Assembly (NCBI GenBank): GCA_947034895.1 | Contig: OX344763.1 | Location: forward strand, 19,003,001 to 19,067,000 | Direction of reading: 5' to 3' | Length of the DNA: 64,000 bases | Source: Rhytidiadelphus loreus | Taxonomy: Eukaryota > Streptophyta > Bryopsida > Hypnales > Hylocomiaceae | Shown here: positions 14,036-26,008 of the stretch, piece after piece | Numbering within the stretch: the first letter of the stretch is position 1 | Layout: each line of letters begins with the position of its first letter | Notes under the pieces: generated by a model | The model's database searches: none | What the model was told of the DNA's origin: nothing | The model's input: only the letters and a program-made list of their open reading frames with translations | Made by a program: the position numbers and the translations under genes

Positions 14036-14450
14036 ATTTTGTTCAAAGTAGAACTTTATACCTCATTTTGGCATAGTATAATAACTTTTTTTCTAAAAAT
14101 TTGAACAAAAAAAAGTTGGTAAATCATGATAATTTTCATTTCCTAAAATACATTTGTGGTTTTGAGCCTCCAAAAAAAAGTCATGGACAAAATTCATAAA
14201 GGATGTTTGAAAAAAGTTCAAAGAAAATGTCCCTTCCAATCCCTCTTTGAAATTTGTCCATAACTTTTGATTGCAGAATCAAAATCTCAAACGATTTTTT
14301 GGAGATGAAAGTTAGCAATTCCTAATTTTCACTTATCAATAAGTGGTTGAGTTCCTAGTAATTCTAATTTACATATCCCACATAGGTTGTCTTATCTCCT
14401 ACCACCCCACTTGTATAATTAAAAGAGCTTTTCTTCTCATCTTTAAACGT
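14036..14450. repeat. Decayed half of the fold-back family seen at 22440-23078
   Basis: Shares agtggttgagttcctag, taatttacat, tcccaca and gggttgt-like blocks and the central ccataacttttgattg...aatctcaaa with the right arm of 22440-23078. The left arm is much more diverged. Flanks 13501-14035 and 14451-15430 hold no gene I can see. Confidence 0.6.
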
Positions 14451-15430
14451 ACAAAACAAGTGTCTTAACAAGCTATGGGAGACAATTGCCAAATATTTGA
14501 TAACATTGAATTTGAATACCAAATATTCTAAAATTATTATTCATGGAGTAGGAAACATCTTCAAAATCAAGGAGAACGTGATCCAATGCTAATGATTCAT
14601 GATGATTGGGTTTAGCTAACCCTGATGGCCTGATCTAATTTTCTTCCATGCTCAACTGTCCTTCACTTTAGCTTGGACATACCTTAGATTGATAAAGCTT
14701 GCCAAAGCTTGATATTTTGGAAGATTTTTTTGTTCTCTAGAGCTAGCTAAAACCTACAACCTCATTGTCCACGTTTTTGAAGAAATTATTGTACGTGCAA
14801 GCCATAAATTGTTGAAAAAAGGACTTTCTATGAGACTTTTCTTGAAGCTAGTTACATATTGGAAATTTGGGATACATGTTCCCTAACTTTAAATGTTATG
14901 AATTGTTTTGAACATGTGACCAACTTTTTCACAAAAAAGACATGTTCAAGCAAAAAAGTGATATAGACTTGTGCAAAAGTCTCCCTGAATCAAAGCTATT
15001 TGGAATTTTAATGCCCCCCAAAAACATTTTCTTCAACTTCAAATACTATAATCTTCCGATCAGTGAAGTCAAAGCCTCCCATATTTTTACTACAACATAA
15101 TGAAGTAATCTACTACTAGTTCTTTTGTCAAGATGCAATAAGACTTCATTTGTCATTTTCAAGGGGCCTTTGCCATCAAAACAACCCATTTTGAGTGTTT
15201 CTTGGTGAAACATAGTCAAAGAACTTTAGGAATTAACCCTAAAAGCATGAGAGGACATTTTTTGTCCTTTAGATGATTTTAGAGAGGCCTCAAGGGATGG
15301 AAAAAATTCTCTTTCATCCAAAAAAATTGGAAGGAGTTTTGTGAACTCATTTAAAAAGATTTGTATTCAATTTTCCCTCGTGATATTTTTTGACTTTCTT
15401 ACATAAGAAAATGACAAATCCATGGATCAA

Positions 15431-15560
15431 ATTGCAATAAAATATGTTGGTTTTCAAATTTTCAAATTTGAAAACCAACATATTTTATTGCAATGTTGGT
15501 TTTCAAATTTTCAAATTTGAAAACCAACATATTTTATTGCAATGTTGGTTTTCAAATTTT
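15431..15560. repeat. Tandem palindromic repeat, 49-bp period
   Basis: Units start at 15446, 15495 and 15544 (the third partial), each beginning gttggttttcaaatttt. Each unit contains a self-complementary core (ggttttcaaatt/aatttgaaaacc), with further complementarity through ttgcaataaaatatg/catattttattgcaa. The two full copies are practically identical. Confidence 0.92.
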
Positions 15561-15893
15561 AGAATGACGTGGTAAATTGATTTGTAACGGCATGATGTTC
15601 TACTCTATAACATTCTTGAATGAAGAAATTTTCAGAATTTTAAAGCATATTCTGTATATAATATGATTTTTCTCACTTTTAATTCCAGAATTTACAATAC
15701 TTTCATGTTTATCTGAATTTTTGACTTGAAGCAAGCATGTGATTACATCTATTGTAGAGAAAAATAAATAATAAAAATTCATTCGTGTGACAACAATTCC
15801 CTTGTGTTCTTGTAGAATATTTCTTTGCAATTGGAATATACTCATTGTCTTCATCATCAACTTATTGTTGTGGTAATGGCAAGCCTGGTACTC

Positions 15894-17752
15894 TTAACCT
15901 CTAAACTCGCAAAGTCCCCTTGAGGAACTCATGGGATTTTGGGTACGCTTGTCAACCTAAATTTTTGACATGATTTTCATAAACTATTTTAGAAGATAGA
16001 AATTTATATTAGCTTTTGGGGAATATAATTATTATTTCAATTGGTGCTTGGGAGAAAAAGTTATGCCACCTTAAGTCCAAAAAATAGTTCGTGAATTTGG
16101 ATTAGAGATGTAAAAGTTATGGAACTTTTGTTTTGTGAACAATCACATTGGCATGATTTAAAAAAAATAAGTTATAGGATTCATTTTTGAACTTCAATTT
16201 CACAATTAAAAAGAATAAAAAATTCCACGTGATTTAGTGTGCTTGTTAGAATAGTCTCACTATTGGAATTAACCCTTGAACGCCTTGATCTTTTTTCTAA
16301 TTTTTGCACATTTTGCTTATATCTTTCTACAGAAATATCATTTCATGAAAATGATCAGTAAAGATGGTTGTCTTTTCAAGATTCATGTGTTACATTGGAT
16401 GAATGAAAAGTTAGTTGGATAGAACAACGCCTCGAAGCTCCTTGTTCATTGTCCAAAATATAGATGTCAGAGTGCTTAAGGGTTAATGTATTCTAATCTT
16501 GTACCTACTTCTACTTAATCCCTCAAGGCCCAACAACTTTTTGATAATGGAGGTTTTCAACAAATTGTCCCACTTTCATATTCTTTTGCACATAGATGTG
16601 CTTGAAATTTTTCATTTTAACTATACAAAAGTAAAGACTATTTTTTCTAGTATGTATGGAATTAATTGTAGAAAATATTGCCCAATGGATTATTAGATTA
16701 TAATAATTTAAGATGATTAACTTTATAGCCCAAAATTTATAAGATGATGAATAATTATTTTTTATCTTGTAAAAAAAATTGTATTAGAATCTTAGGCAAT
16801 AGTATTATTTTTTAATTGAAAAAATTGAAAAAAAGAAAACTCTCTCAAATCTTTACACATTTTCAAATGGAAGGAGTAGAAAGCCAAAATTGTCCAAATT
16901 GGATCCTACAAAATAAATAAATAAATTATATGTGCGTTGATTTTTGAAAGTTAATAATTGATATTATTAGCATATTGTTTGGAACATCTTCAAAAAATAC
17001 ATAGTTTCTTTTCCACGGCGGGTAGTTTGGGTAGATATGAAAAAATCATTTTCTTAAGAAATTAAAATTTGAAATTGGTTCTCTAGATTTATATGTACGT
17101 AGAAAGATTTGAATCATTCCATTTTTATTAATGAGATGAAAGCTATGAGGAATTTTAGTTTGGAAAGTTTGCAAGTAGTTATGAATCTCTACTCTAAAAT
17201 AAACTTTAAAGTCCTTTATTTGACTCAATTTTCAATATTTTTGAAAAAAAATTAAAACATTGAGTGTAGATTTTTTATTACAACATTATATCAAGATTGG
17301 CATTTTTCAATTCTATAAATAAATTCTTGACAATTTAGTATTTTGAATCATTTTCTACATCTTTTCACTTATTGTATTTTTCCTATATGTTGTACAATTC
17401 CAAATGATTTGAATTTTTTTAAGCATTTATACAACTTGGCTTGAAAAATGAATCCAAAGAGGCACCACCATTGTGGACATTTTTTCATACAATTGTGACC
17501 TTGTGAAGTGTAGCTGCCTGGATTTTTGCAGGATGAAAATAAGACTTTTTGCCACTTCAAACGCTGAAATCTTGCAATCTACATGGAAGAAATTTCTAAT
17601 TTTTTTTTACATCTTCTCAAACCAAATAACTACAAGATCCTACGGTTACATGTGTCCAAAAATGTGTAAAAAATAAATGAGGGGCTTCTACTAGAAATGG
17701 CAGTTTTGGAACGTTTTTGGTGAAAACATAGTCAAGAAACTTTAAGGATTAA
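15894..17752 (-). mobile_element. Composite TTAA element E (two left ends, one right end, plus nested element D)
   Basis: Outer left end TTAACCTCTAAACTCGC at 15894. A second element end TTAATCCCTCAAGGCCC lies at 16515. A single opposite end AACTTTAAGGATTAA finishes at 17752 with the subterminal block ATGGCAGTTTTGGAACG. The first part matches 41062-41450 and 44833-45322; the second matches element B inverted. The 210-bp element D sits inside at 16269-16486. Confidence 0.7.
16269..16486. mobile_element. Short TTAA element D, nested in E
   Basis: TTAA at 16269-16272 and 16483-16486; core 210 bp with ends CCCTTGAACGCC and, inverted, CCCTTAAGCACTC. Removing the core and one TTAA restores attggaaTTAAtgtattc, matching attggaattagtgtgtttt in related copies (45293), so the insertion site was TTAA. 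Confidence 0.85.
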
Positions 17753-20700
17753 TGAATAAAAATCCATAATCACCAACTATGCAAATTTCACATGCCAATA
17801 AGAAATTATGGGAAATAATCCTCCTACAAAATGAATGGAACATTTCTTAACAGAGTATTACAAGTGTACAAAGCCACATTTACTAGAACTCTCATACATA
17901 TTCATAGTTTGACTTGTGAAAGTTGTCCAATAAGATGTGTATATAATTTGATAAATTTTGAAGATATACTTGTTGAAATATATGACTTCTGTACACCAAA
18001 TAAAATTTCCGTACACCAAATAAATGACTTTAAAAGAAAAAATTCACATGAAATTATTCCACCAATTGGATCAATAGTAGGGCATCGCATGCACAATTAA
18101 TTTCTTGGTCTACATAGATCATATTTCCACTGATTACAAAGTGCATCACTAGAGCATGTTGAATGTGTAGTCCCAAGTTGTCTTCATTATTTTCTTCTCA
18201 ATCAAAAATTTCCTACATAATTTCTTAATTACATGCTTATAAAACACGCAAAGCATGTAAATTCACAAAGTGTGTCAATTGAGAAGATTAAACACCGGTA
18301 CAAAACCCAAAGCACACTCTTCCTAAATTTTATTCTCAATCAAAAAATTAGCCTAATTCTACTAATTAGTCACTAAGTAACGCAACACACATGACCTTGG
18401 AAGAATCCCTAGGCAGATATTTCACTAGATCAAAGCGACCGACCATGAAGAATGATAGTCAACCACGTAATAACAATTGGTGCGTCATCGTCCACGCAAA
18501 ACCATTAATTGAATCGTGGCAAGTCCCCTTCATACAGTCACATTAAATTCCCCTGCTGCTCAAATGGGGAAAATTAAGATAAAAAAATAAAAATTGATGT
18601 CAAAATCGAGCGATGTCCACATTCAGCCACGCCACTTTTCAACATTTTTCAACCCATTTTTTTAACCAAATATTTTCAACCCATTTTCAGGGGGGAAGAA
18701 AACCACCAAATCCCTACACTGACTTTTATGCAAAGGGCAAATCCTGGCTGTCAATTGGTTGTTTAACTTATGTGCCGCCATGGTCACCATCGACGCAACC
18801 CCGTAATTAAAACCCCCCCAAATAAGCCAATTGCTTGAGGGAGGGAGCAAGCAAGCAGGCTTCAAACTTCCACAACAGACTTCCAAGCACTACAAAGTCA
18901 ACGTTGTAGAAGCCTTTGCGTTCATTCTCCCAATAGGGGACTTCGTCCAATCGAATGAATGGATGAAATAGGAATGGATGGATGATATCTGTTGTCGACG
19001 AAGTCATACCTTTAAAATAGATGTGGATGGAATTGGTTGTGTGTTCAGTTGTTCCCTTGGGCGGTTTCACGTCACTCATAAAGAAAGTATATAAATTGAA
19101 AAGAAAAAGAAAAAGAAAAGAAAAGAAAAGGTTTGAATGCGGGCTGGGACAAGCAAATGCCATGGCTTCCATGACTTGTTGCTTTGTGTGTATATTACCA
19201 ATCAAATTGGAGTTTTTAGTTCGGTTGTGGCCTATTTTGTAGCTTGACGGCTGCGGCTTTTTAAAAAAAAATTAAATTTTTTAATTTACTGCTTGACGAC
19301 AGGCATTCAGACTTCTTCCCCTCGGCTTCGGAAAGCCAAGCTTTGCTGCATTGCAATATGAGCGTGCCGCACGTGAACGATGCACCGGGTTTCGGGAATT
19401 GCATCCTAAAATCGTACGAATTTATAATCATTTGAACATCATGACCATTTGCACACTATTCTAAATTGTTTTTTGTTGGATCTTGTTTGGGAGTGAAGTC
19501 CGTACTACTAGAGGGGTGTATGTTGAGATTCTTCTAGCTTCGCAAAGTTTTATTAACCCGTCTTTCTTATAGGGACAACATATGATTGTGCGCTTTGAAA
19601 TTTTCAAAGTGCTGGAAATAGGTGTGTCGAGAATAGTAGACCCTAAGATTCTCTTCATGTTGGAAAAAGGCTCACGGAAAGAGGCGAGACAAAAATCTAG
19701 ATGAGATTGTTTTTGCAAACAACTCACGATTAGGTGGAGTTATCCGTGAGTAAGTGGAAATTAGTAAGGTTGATTTAGTTAACCCGAGGAAATGACTACA
19801 ATGGATGAGATCAATAGAGTGATGTTTAATTGATCATAATTATGTGGGTTTTATCGTGGGTCATGTCTTTGGTCTATGCAAATCATGAGTTTTCACTAGC
19901 GGCAAGAGAGGATGTATAGTCATAATCATTGAGTTTAAATAATGTTGCCAACTTTGGAAAATTACAATGCATTTAAATTAGTCTTGGAAAACAAAACGTA
20001 GTGGAATTTGGAAAAATAGAATGTTGTGAATTTTGGAAATTGCAATGCAGTGAACATGCAATGAAAAATAAACAAGACAATGTAAATCCAATGAACAAAG
20101 CCTTTTAATATTTATTATATTTATGATTTTTTAAAATATCTAATATTGTACCTAGCTATCAAAATTGGCATTTCATTCTGAATATTTAATTAAAGTTGGA
20201 AAATAAAATCCGGAAAATGTTAAAAATAAGAATATTCTCTTAGAATCTGTATTTTCTTCACATAGTTGTTTTTTTGAAAGAAAAAAATAATTTTCCTTGA
20301 ATTTGTCATCTATTTTAAGAATTATTCTTTGCCAACCTTGATAGCTAGATATGGTATCTTTTTTATGTTAGACTTATTCTCAAAACGTGACGGGAGGAGA
20401 AGGAGGGTATGACCTTGTATTAATGCCTTTCTAGAAATATTGAAATTTGAATACCAAATTTAAGTGATTCCAAAAATACATTTTTTAATTTTTTAAATAG
20501 GCTAAGAATGTAAATCAAAGGTTGAAAACTATAATCCAATTGCAATAAAATCAAATAAATGTTTGGAGCCTAATTTATTTTGCTTTGAAATAAAGCCAAG
20601 TTATTAAAAGATTGTTTTTCTCCGTACCACACTCAATTGCCCCCAAACCCACCCATGTTATGAACCAAACCAACAAAGTCTCACGCTTGATACTTGTTTG

Positions 20701-21159
20701 GGAGGTCGGGAATCGTTCACAAATCACAATCCAACTGAAGTACTTATTCCTTGCCAAACAAAACCGAAAGTGCACGCACACACATGGGAAAAAACCCACA
20801 AAAAAATTAAAAGAGAAGTTGGACTTGACGTGGATATGTTTGACGGGCCACATGTCCTAAGGAAAAGCCAAAAAGAAATTCCCCCTTTCTCCTTTTTCTT
20901 TCCAATCTTCTTCGTAGGTATGCATCTGCGTCCAGTCTTCGCGCCATGACAAGAGGTGGATCTATGCGAGTAGGACATTCTGGCCTATGAAAGAAAAAAA
21001 AGGCCTGCAGTCATGTGTATTGCGGCTTGACTGCAACAAATTGGTTGATTGGAAATCAAAGGCACCTACAGTGGACGAGTTCAAACTAGAGGTACAAGAC
21101 TTTGGTCATGGTTTTATTTTAATTTATTTTAATTTTTTTTAGAGGTGGTGGATCTAGTT
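17753..21159. other. Intergenic DNA with GC-richer islands, no gene supported
   Basis: 18470-19400 and 20600-21000 are less AT-rich, with overlapping short frames on both strands (up to 132 codons at 18807-19205, minus), but no frame shows a family motif. A purine-rich (GAAAA)n tract lies at 19097-19128. 19500-19660 is a copy of a dispersed repeat (aaattttcaaagtgctggaaataggtg) also seen near 29340 and 30540. These may be decayed transposons. Confidence 0.45.
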
Positions 21160-21392
21160 TTAATCCCATGAGGTTGGGCTGGTCACTGTAGAAATCATCC
21201 TTTTGGGTATCTCATGTGAATCATTTGCTTCAAAAAAAAATGCAAGCGTTCATTGGAGGTCAAAGCATTGTGCGAGATCTTCACTTTTCACACAAAATTC
21301 TAAGGATGAATATTTGCACTTTTGTCCTTAGATAGAAAAATTCTCTATCATCCATTGGACACTTAGTATTGATAGCGTCCTTCTAGGGTTAA
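21160..21392 (+). mobile_element. Short TTAA element, 225-bp family, copy 1
   Basis: TTAA at 21160-21163 and 21389-21392. Left end degenerate (TCCCATGAGGTTGGGCTGG), right end CCTTCTAGGG. The interior (ggtcactgtagaaatcatcc, cattggaggtcaaa) matches 57503-57730 and the two halves at 44763-44832/46278-46437. The right TTAA is shared with a partial D-family element continuing to about 21478 (TTCTTTAGTGCTCTGATG). Confidence 0.75.
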
Positions 21393-21497
21393 TTCTTTAG
21401 TGCTCTGATGTTCAAAATTTGAATGATGAAGAGAGAGACTCTAGGGGCTATTTTGGGCTACAAAACTTCTCATTCATGCAAACCAATGCTTGACTTG

Positions 21498-21552
21498 TGT
21501 ATGTATTTATGTATGTATGAATGAATGAATGTATGTGTGTGTGTGTTTGTGT
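21498..21552. repeat. Microsatellite (TGTA/TGAA/TG)n
   Basis: Runs of tgtatgta, tgaatgaa and tgtgtgtg in tandem; simple sequence only. Confidence 0.8.
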
Positions 21553-21845
21553 TTTTATTTAACAATATAAGGAAAAATATGCCAAAATTCAAGAAAAGAC
21601 TTACATGCTAAGGGGTTGAGTTAGGGATACCCAAATGCACTACTAACCCCAAAACACCATCTTTACTAGATGTACATCTAGTTAAACAATATCTACTACT
21701 ACTAAAGAAATTGTTTTAGAATATCTACCAATTTCTTTTAATCCTTTATAACTTTTGCATGGAATATCCAAATGAAACATTCTCAGGTGCATTCAAATCA
21801 GGCACTTGCAGTTGCCAACAAGAAAATACATAAATTTGACAAGTC

Positions 21846-22133
21846 ATGTTGTGCTAGGCGTGCATCAAGGCTCAAGGCTCAACAAGGCACTCATAGTGTG
21901 TAGGATTTGGGATAACTTTGATGTTATTTGGTTGCAATCCCTTGTGATTGCCTCTAGAGTTGGAGATACTATTATTTGGAATAGACAAAGGCATGTTCTT
22001 TGTACTTTTAACTAGGGTTTGATTCTTCTTTCTCCTTTTGTGTAGCCTTTGGGTTTTGGATGCTTTGTATTGTAGTGTTTTGCAATGGAATTTTTATTTG
22101 TTTAAAAATAATAGTAAAATAAAATAAATTGAA
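21846..22133 (+). mobile_element. 5'-truncated non-LTR retroposon (LINE 3' end), 288 bp
   Basis: Flanked by the direct repeat TTGACAAGTC (21836-21845 and 22134-22143), a typical target duplication. The downstream end has a T-rich segment, then an A-rich tail (aaaataatagtaaaataaaa). The open frame through 22015 ends RVGDTIIWNRQRHVLC-like, not firmly recognised. Tail plus target duplication support LINE-type integration. Confidence 0.78.
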
Positions 22134-22439
22134 TTGACAAGTCTAATAATAGTAACTATGTATATGTTAAGGTAAAACATCCCATTACGGTCAGATCGCC
22201 CATAGTGGACACCTCATGACCCCATGACGGTTTCTCAAACCACAATCAAAATCTAACCTAATGCTTATAGAGTGATCAGTGACCACATTAGGAACACCCA
22301 ATTTTTCCAATGTAAGAGCATTCCGACGGCAAACTCGCCAAACAAGCATGCCAAATCACAAGAAATTGCTTTCAGCTAAATAAAAGAATTAAATCCACCA
22401 ACCATCCCACATTTGTTGATAAATATCTCCATCTTACCT

Positions 22440-23078
22440 TGATATTAAAATTCAGTAGAGAAACTCTTTATATACATATGAAGTGGTAGGATGTAAAACA
22501 ACCCATGTGGGATAATGTAAATTAGAATTAGTAGGAGCTCAACCGCTCATAGTTAAGTCAAAAGTAGATTTTGTATTTCAATAGCATTTCAAAGCTCATT
22601 TAGGCATGGTAGAATTTTTTTTTCAAAACACTTTGAACTAAGAAAAGTTGGTAAATGAAGATAACTTTCATTTTCAAAACTCTGTTTGAGATTTAGAACA
22701 TCCAATTAAAATATATGGACGAATTTGAGAGAGGAAGTTTGAAATTGTAAAAAATAATTTTCTTCCAACCCCTCTCTCAAATTTGTCTATAACTTTTGAT
22801 TGGAGATTCTAAATCTCAAACATATTTTTGGAAATGAAAGTTATCTTCATTAACCAACTTCTCTTAGTTCAAAGTGTTTTGAATTTTTTTTTTCTACTAT
22901 GCCTAAATGAGGTTTGAAAATCTATTAAGAAACAAAACCTACATTTGACTTAACTATGAGTGGTTGAGTTCCTACTAATTTTAATTTACATTATCCCACA
23001 TGGGTTGTTCTACATCCTACTACCTCATGTGTATATAATGAACTCTTCCTCTCATCTAAAACTCAATTTTAATTGATA
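22440..23078. mobile_element. Long fold-back element (about 640 bp)
   Basis: Inverted arms of roughly 280-300 bp: acaacccatgtgggataatg with its complement cattatcccacatgggttgt, ctcaaccgctcatagttaag with cttaactatgagtggttgag, and atttaggcatggtag with ctatgcctaaatgag, out to attaaaattcagt/actcaattttaat. Spans a fold-back of almost the whole unit. Would give a long hairpin RNA if transcribed. No coding capacity. Confidence 0.85.
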
Positions 23079-23460
23079 ATGTATTAACTACAAGTTTGCC
23101 CCATGGTAGGAAGTCCACTCCTTGTGTTGGTTGCCTTTGGCGTCCTGCCTTGGCGATGCTCTAAATTATTGTCAGAAGTTACTGTTCACACTTATAGACC
23201 TTGTTGGGAAGATTACTTCAGAAATACATTACTAATTCACACTTTGTCTGAAAAATAAAATTTCAACTGCTCTCACTATTTCTCACACTTATTAGTGTGT
23301 GGGACAAAAATTTGAAAAATTTCAGTAATGGCATGAGGGCAGACTCCAAATTCTGACCACAAAGGGCTGATTTACCTTACACGTGAAAAGATTTGATTCT
23401 GCATAACATTGCCATCCAGGGGGTACGAGATCAATATGCAACTTGTAAATCAATTAGTTA

Positions 23461-23635
23461 CCCGTAGTTCCTATGCGCTGCTGTTGGGCGGCTTCGCCGC
23501 CCAACTCTGGCGCCTCTTTTTTGTTTGTATTTTATCTTCTACTTTCGTTATTGTCCAGGTTGCTTGCAGCTGGTCCTTGTATTTTACATTCTTTTGCAGT
23601 AAAGGGTTCCCTTTATTTGTGTCAAAATAAAATAA
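23461..23635 (+). mobile_element. 5'-truncated non-LTR retroposon with GC-rich hairpin, 175 bp
   Basis: Flanked by a 13-bp direct repeat AATCAATTAGTTA (23448-23460 and 23636-23648). Ends in aaaataaaataaa. Near its 5' end is a perfect hairpin ttgggcggcttcgccgcccaa (stem GGGCGGC/GCCGCCC). The size, A-rich tail and duplication fit a LINE 3' fragment or SINE. Confidence 0.82.
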
Positions 23636-23771
23636 AATCAATTAGTTAGTTGACATTTGCACTTGAAGAAACCATTTATAATTAAGTTTGCTCCTCTGTT
23701 AAGGACCGCAGCCTCTGATAAAATAATTTCTAGTCTGAGTCACATGGATGGGCACATAATTAGATGAAATA

Positions 23772-24835
23772 TTAACCCCTAAACCCCCGGGGCCTTTTTG
23801 GGTTTAAAAACATCATTGCTTTTGAAGTGTTATAAGTCTAAGGTAGGAAGCTCTGAAATGGAGCGGGCATTAACCCTTCATCGCCAAAGGGGACCAAAAG
23901 TGTCCTCACATAGTTTCAAGTCCAATTCAAAATGCTCTAACTTTTGCATCCAATGTTCGAACTCAATAAAACTTGTTGGGAAATTTGCGCTCTCTCTTCT
24001 AGTTTGTGTGGTAAAATTTTCAAATCAATCCAAGATGTATTGATTTCTTGGAAGCCAATCGAAGTTCACAGGTTCAATTTGAATTCACCAAACTACATTT
24101 GAAGGCTGCAACTTTTTTTTTGGGAGGGGGGGTATCTCCTTCATCCAATGTTATTTTTCAATAAAATTTGATGGGTTATGTTTCCCTTAAAGTCTAGTTA
24201 TTGTGGTAAAAATTTCATGTCAATTCAAGTTGTTTTGAATGTTTGGGAGAAATTCAAAGTTCAAAATCCCGACATTTTTTGATTACAATGAACTTCAGCA
24301 GCTTGTATCTACTTCATACAGTGTCAATTTCCAATTAACTTTTTTGGAAAAGTTGCGCATACTAGCCTAGTTTGTGTGTGGTTAAATTTTCATATCAATC
24401 CAAGAAGTTATGAGTGACTAAGAAGCATTTTAGTAGAAGTAGGTTCAACCTTAGATGTGTTTTTTTGCAACTTTTTTTGCTAATTTTTTGACATTTGAAA
24501 GCCATTTTGTAGACACAATGAGTCAATTCAATGATATTTTCTTACACCAATGTGTTTGTATGTTGGTTTTGAATCACTATGTAGTTGAAAGTTTTTCCAT
24601 TTGAGTAGGTTTTGAAATCAAATTTCACCTCCAAATGTGTCTCTAGGAAAGTTTCAGCATCCTTTTTCAACACTAAAACATTATAATCTTTCAATCTATG
24701 CAGTCAAATGACACCAAATTTTATTCTCTCTATCTACAACACTTATACTACAAGATTGTACGGTTGAGATTTCTATAACTGAGTGGCATTTTAATGCTTT
24801 TGAACTCAAACAAGCCTTAGGCAATGAAGGGTTAA
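23772..24835 (+). mobile_element. TTAA element F (23870-24835, complete) next to another left end at 23772
   Basis: Complete element: TTAA at 23870-23873 and 24832-24835, core 958 bp, ends CCCTTCATCGCC and, inverted, CCCTTCATTGCC (one mismatch). Upstream at 23772 is another left end, TTAACCCCTAAACCCCCGG, whose partner is not found; F probably inserted into that element. No ORF over about 80 codons. Confidence 0.8.
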
Positions 24836-25530
24836 GAATGGACCTTATAAATGGTTGTGAAATGGACAAGCGGTAGTTCATAAATTGATCTCCATAGTCA
24901 TTGAATGAATCAAGGAAAAAAACATTATTAACTGCAAGAGCCAATCATTCTCTTTGCTTTCCCATTTTTCTTAAGAAGTTGCAGGTGAACAATTTATGGA
25001 AAACCTAGGGACATAAATAGGACCTATGACACATCTCTTTTGAAAATCCATAAGTAATTCAAAATGCTTCAAAAAATATGAAACCACTTGTGTTAGATTC
25101 TTCTTCTATTTTTCTTTGTCTAAAAAATGAGCTAAAAATATTTCCATTTAAGAAAATACATGAAAAGCCGGATCAGCCCTTGGCAATGCCTCCTACCTTA
25201 AATTTCACTAAGGTATAGAAATCTGAAAAGTACAATCTCCTTCCTACATGTAAGGTGGATACCTTCCAAAACCTCCATTTTTTGTTACTCTTTGTCCATT
25301 TACTATTTTTAGACTGGCTAAGTTTTCATAGTTTCTTGTTGGCAAGTGAAAGGAGGTTTCAACGCACCAAAGAACGGAACATTTGGATACTATAAGTAAA
25401 AGTTATGAAGGGTCAAAGTTTTTTTGGTAGAGATTGTGGAATCATTTATTCCACATAGGTACATATTGATTTTGGAGATGTACCTAGAGTGATGATGGTG
25501 GTGGTTTTGGATGATCGAGTGGTGCATTTG
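24836..25530 (+). repeat. Dispersed repeat X, longest copy on this strand
   Basis: From about 25000 (aataggacctatgacac, aagtaattcaaaatgctt, accacttgtgtt) to 25530. The same blocks run in reverse at about 53090-53650. The last 175 bp are duplicated at 25836-26008, with further copies at 4718-4890, 35421-35525 (inverted) and 60230-60400. No ends recognised and nothing coding. Confidence 0.65.
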
Positions 25531-25567
25531 GGAGTGCCCACCTTATGGCATTTGTGTTATTAAGTGC

Positions 25568-25700
25568 TAGCTTTTGCATGTGGAGATAGGGGTTGGTGAA
25601 GCCCATTGATTAGTGGTGGGGTGGGAGTTCTAACATAAATAAACTCCTATTCAACTATTCATCAATAGGCTTCACTAGCCCTTAACTCCACATGGAAGCC
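25568..25700. repeat. Imperfect inverted repeat between two copies of repeat X
   Basis: Left arm gcatgtggagataggggttggtgaagcccattgat, right arm atcaataggcttcactagcccttaactccacatg (both given for position only). The centre contains a smaller palindrome, ggagttctaacataaataaactcc. Confidence 0.75.
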
Positions 25701-25835
25701 AACCCAAAGGGTGTAATTGAAGAAAAATCCAAACAAAATTGCATTGAATTGGAATGTGACAAGTATTGTAAACCGGTAACAACTACAGTTCCTAACTAAA
25801 AACTATTATATGATTTATGTAGCGTGGTTATAGAA

Positions 25836-26008
25836 AACGCACCAAAGAACGTGACATTTGGATAACGTATGCAAAAGTTACGAAGGGTCAAAGTTTTTTT
25901 GGTAGAGATTGTGGAATCATTTATTCCACATAGGTACATATTGATTTTGGAAATGTATCTAGAGTGATGATGGTGGTGGTTTTGGATGATCGAGTGGTGC
26001 ATTAAGAA
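25836..26008 (+). repeat. Direct duplication of 25360-25530
   Basis: Almost identical from aacgcaccaaagaac to gatcgagtggtgcat, including the unusual gatgatggtggtggttttgg. Recent relative to its surroundings. 26009-26540 has no identifiable feature. Confidence 0.88.

Noticed and set aside
18807..19205. 132-codon minus-strand frame in a GC-richer island
   Set aside because: Includes a translated (GAAAA)n tract and has no recognisable family; competing frames of similar quality on the other strand.
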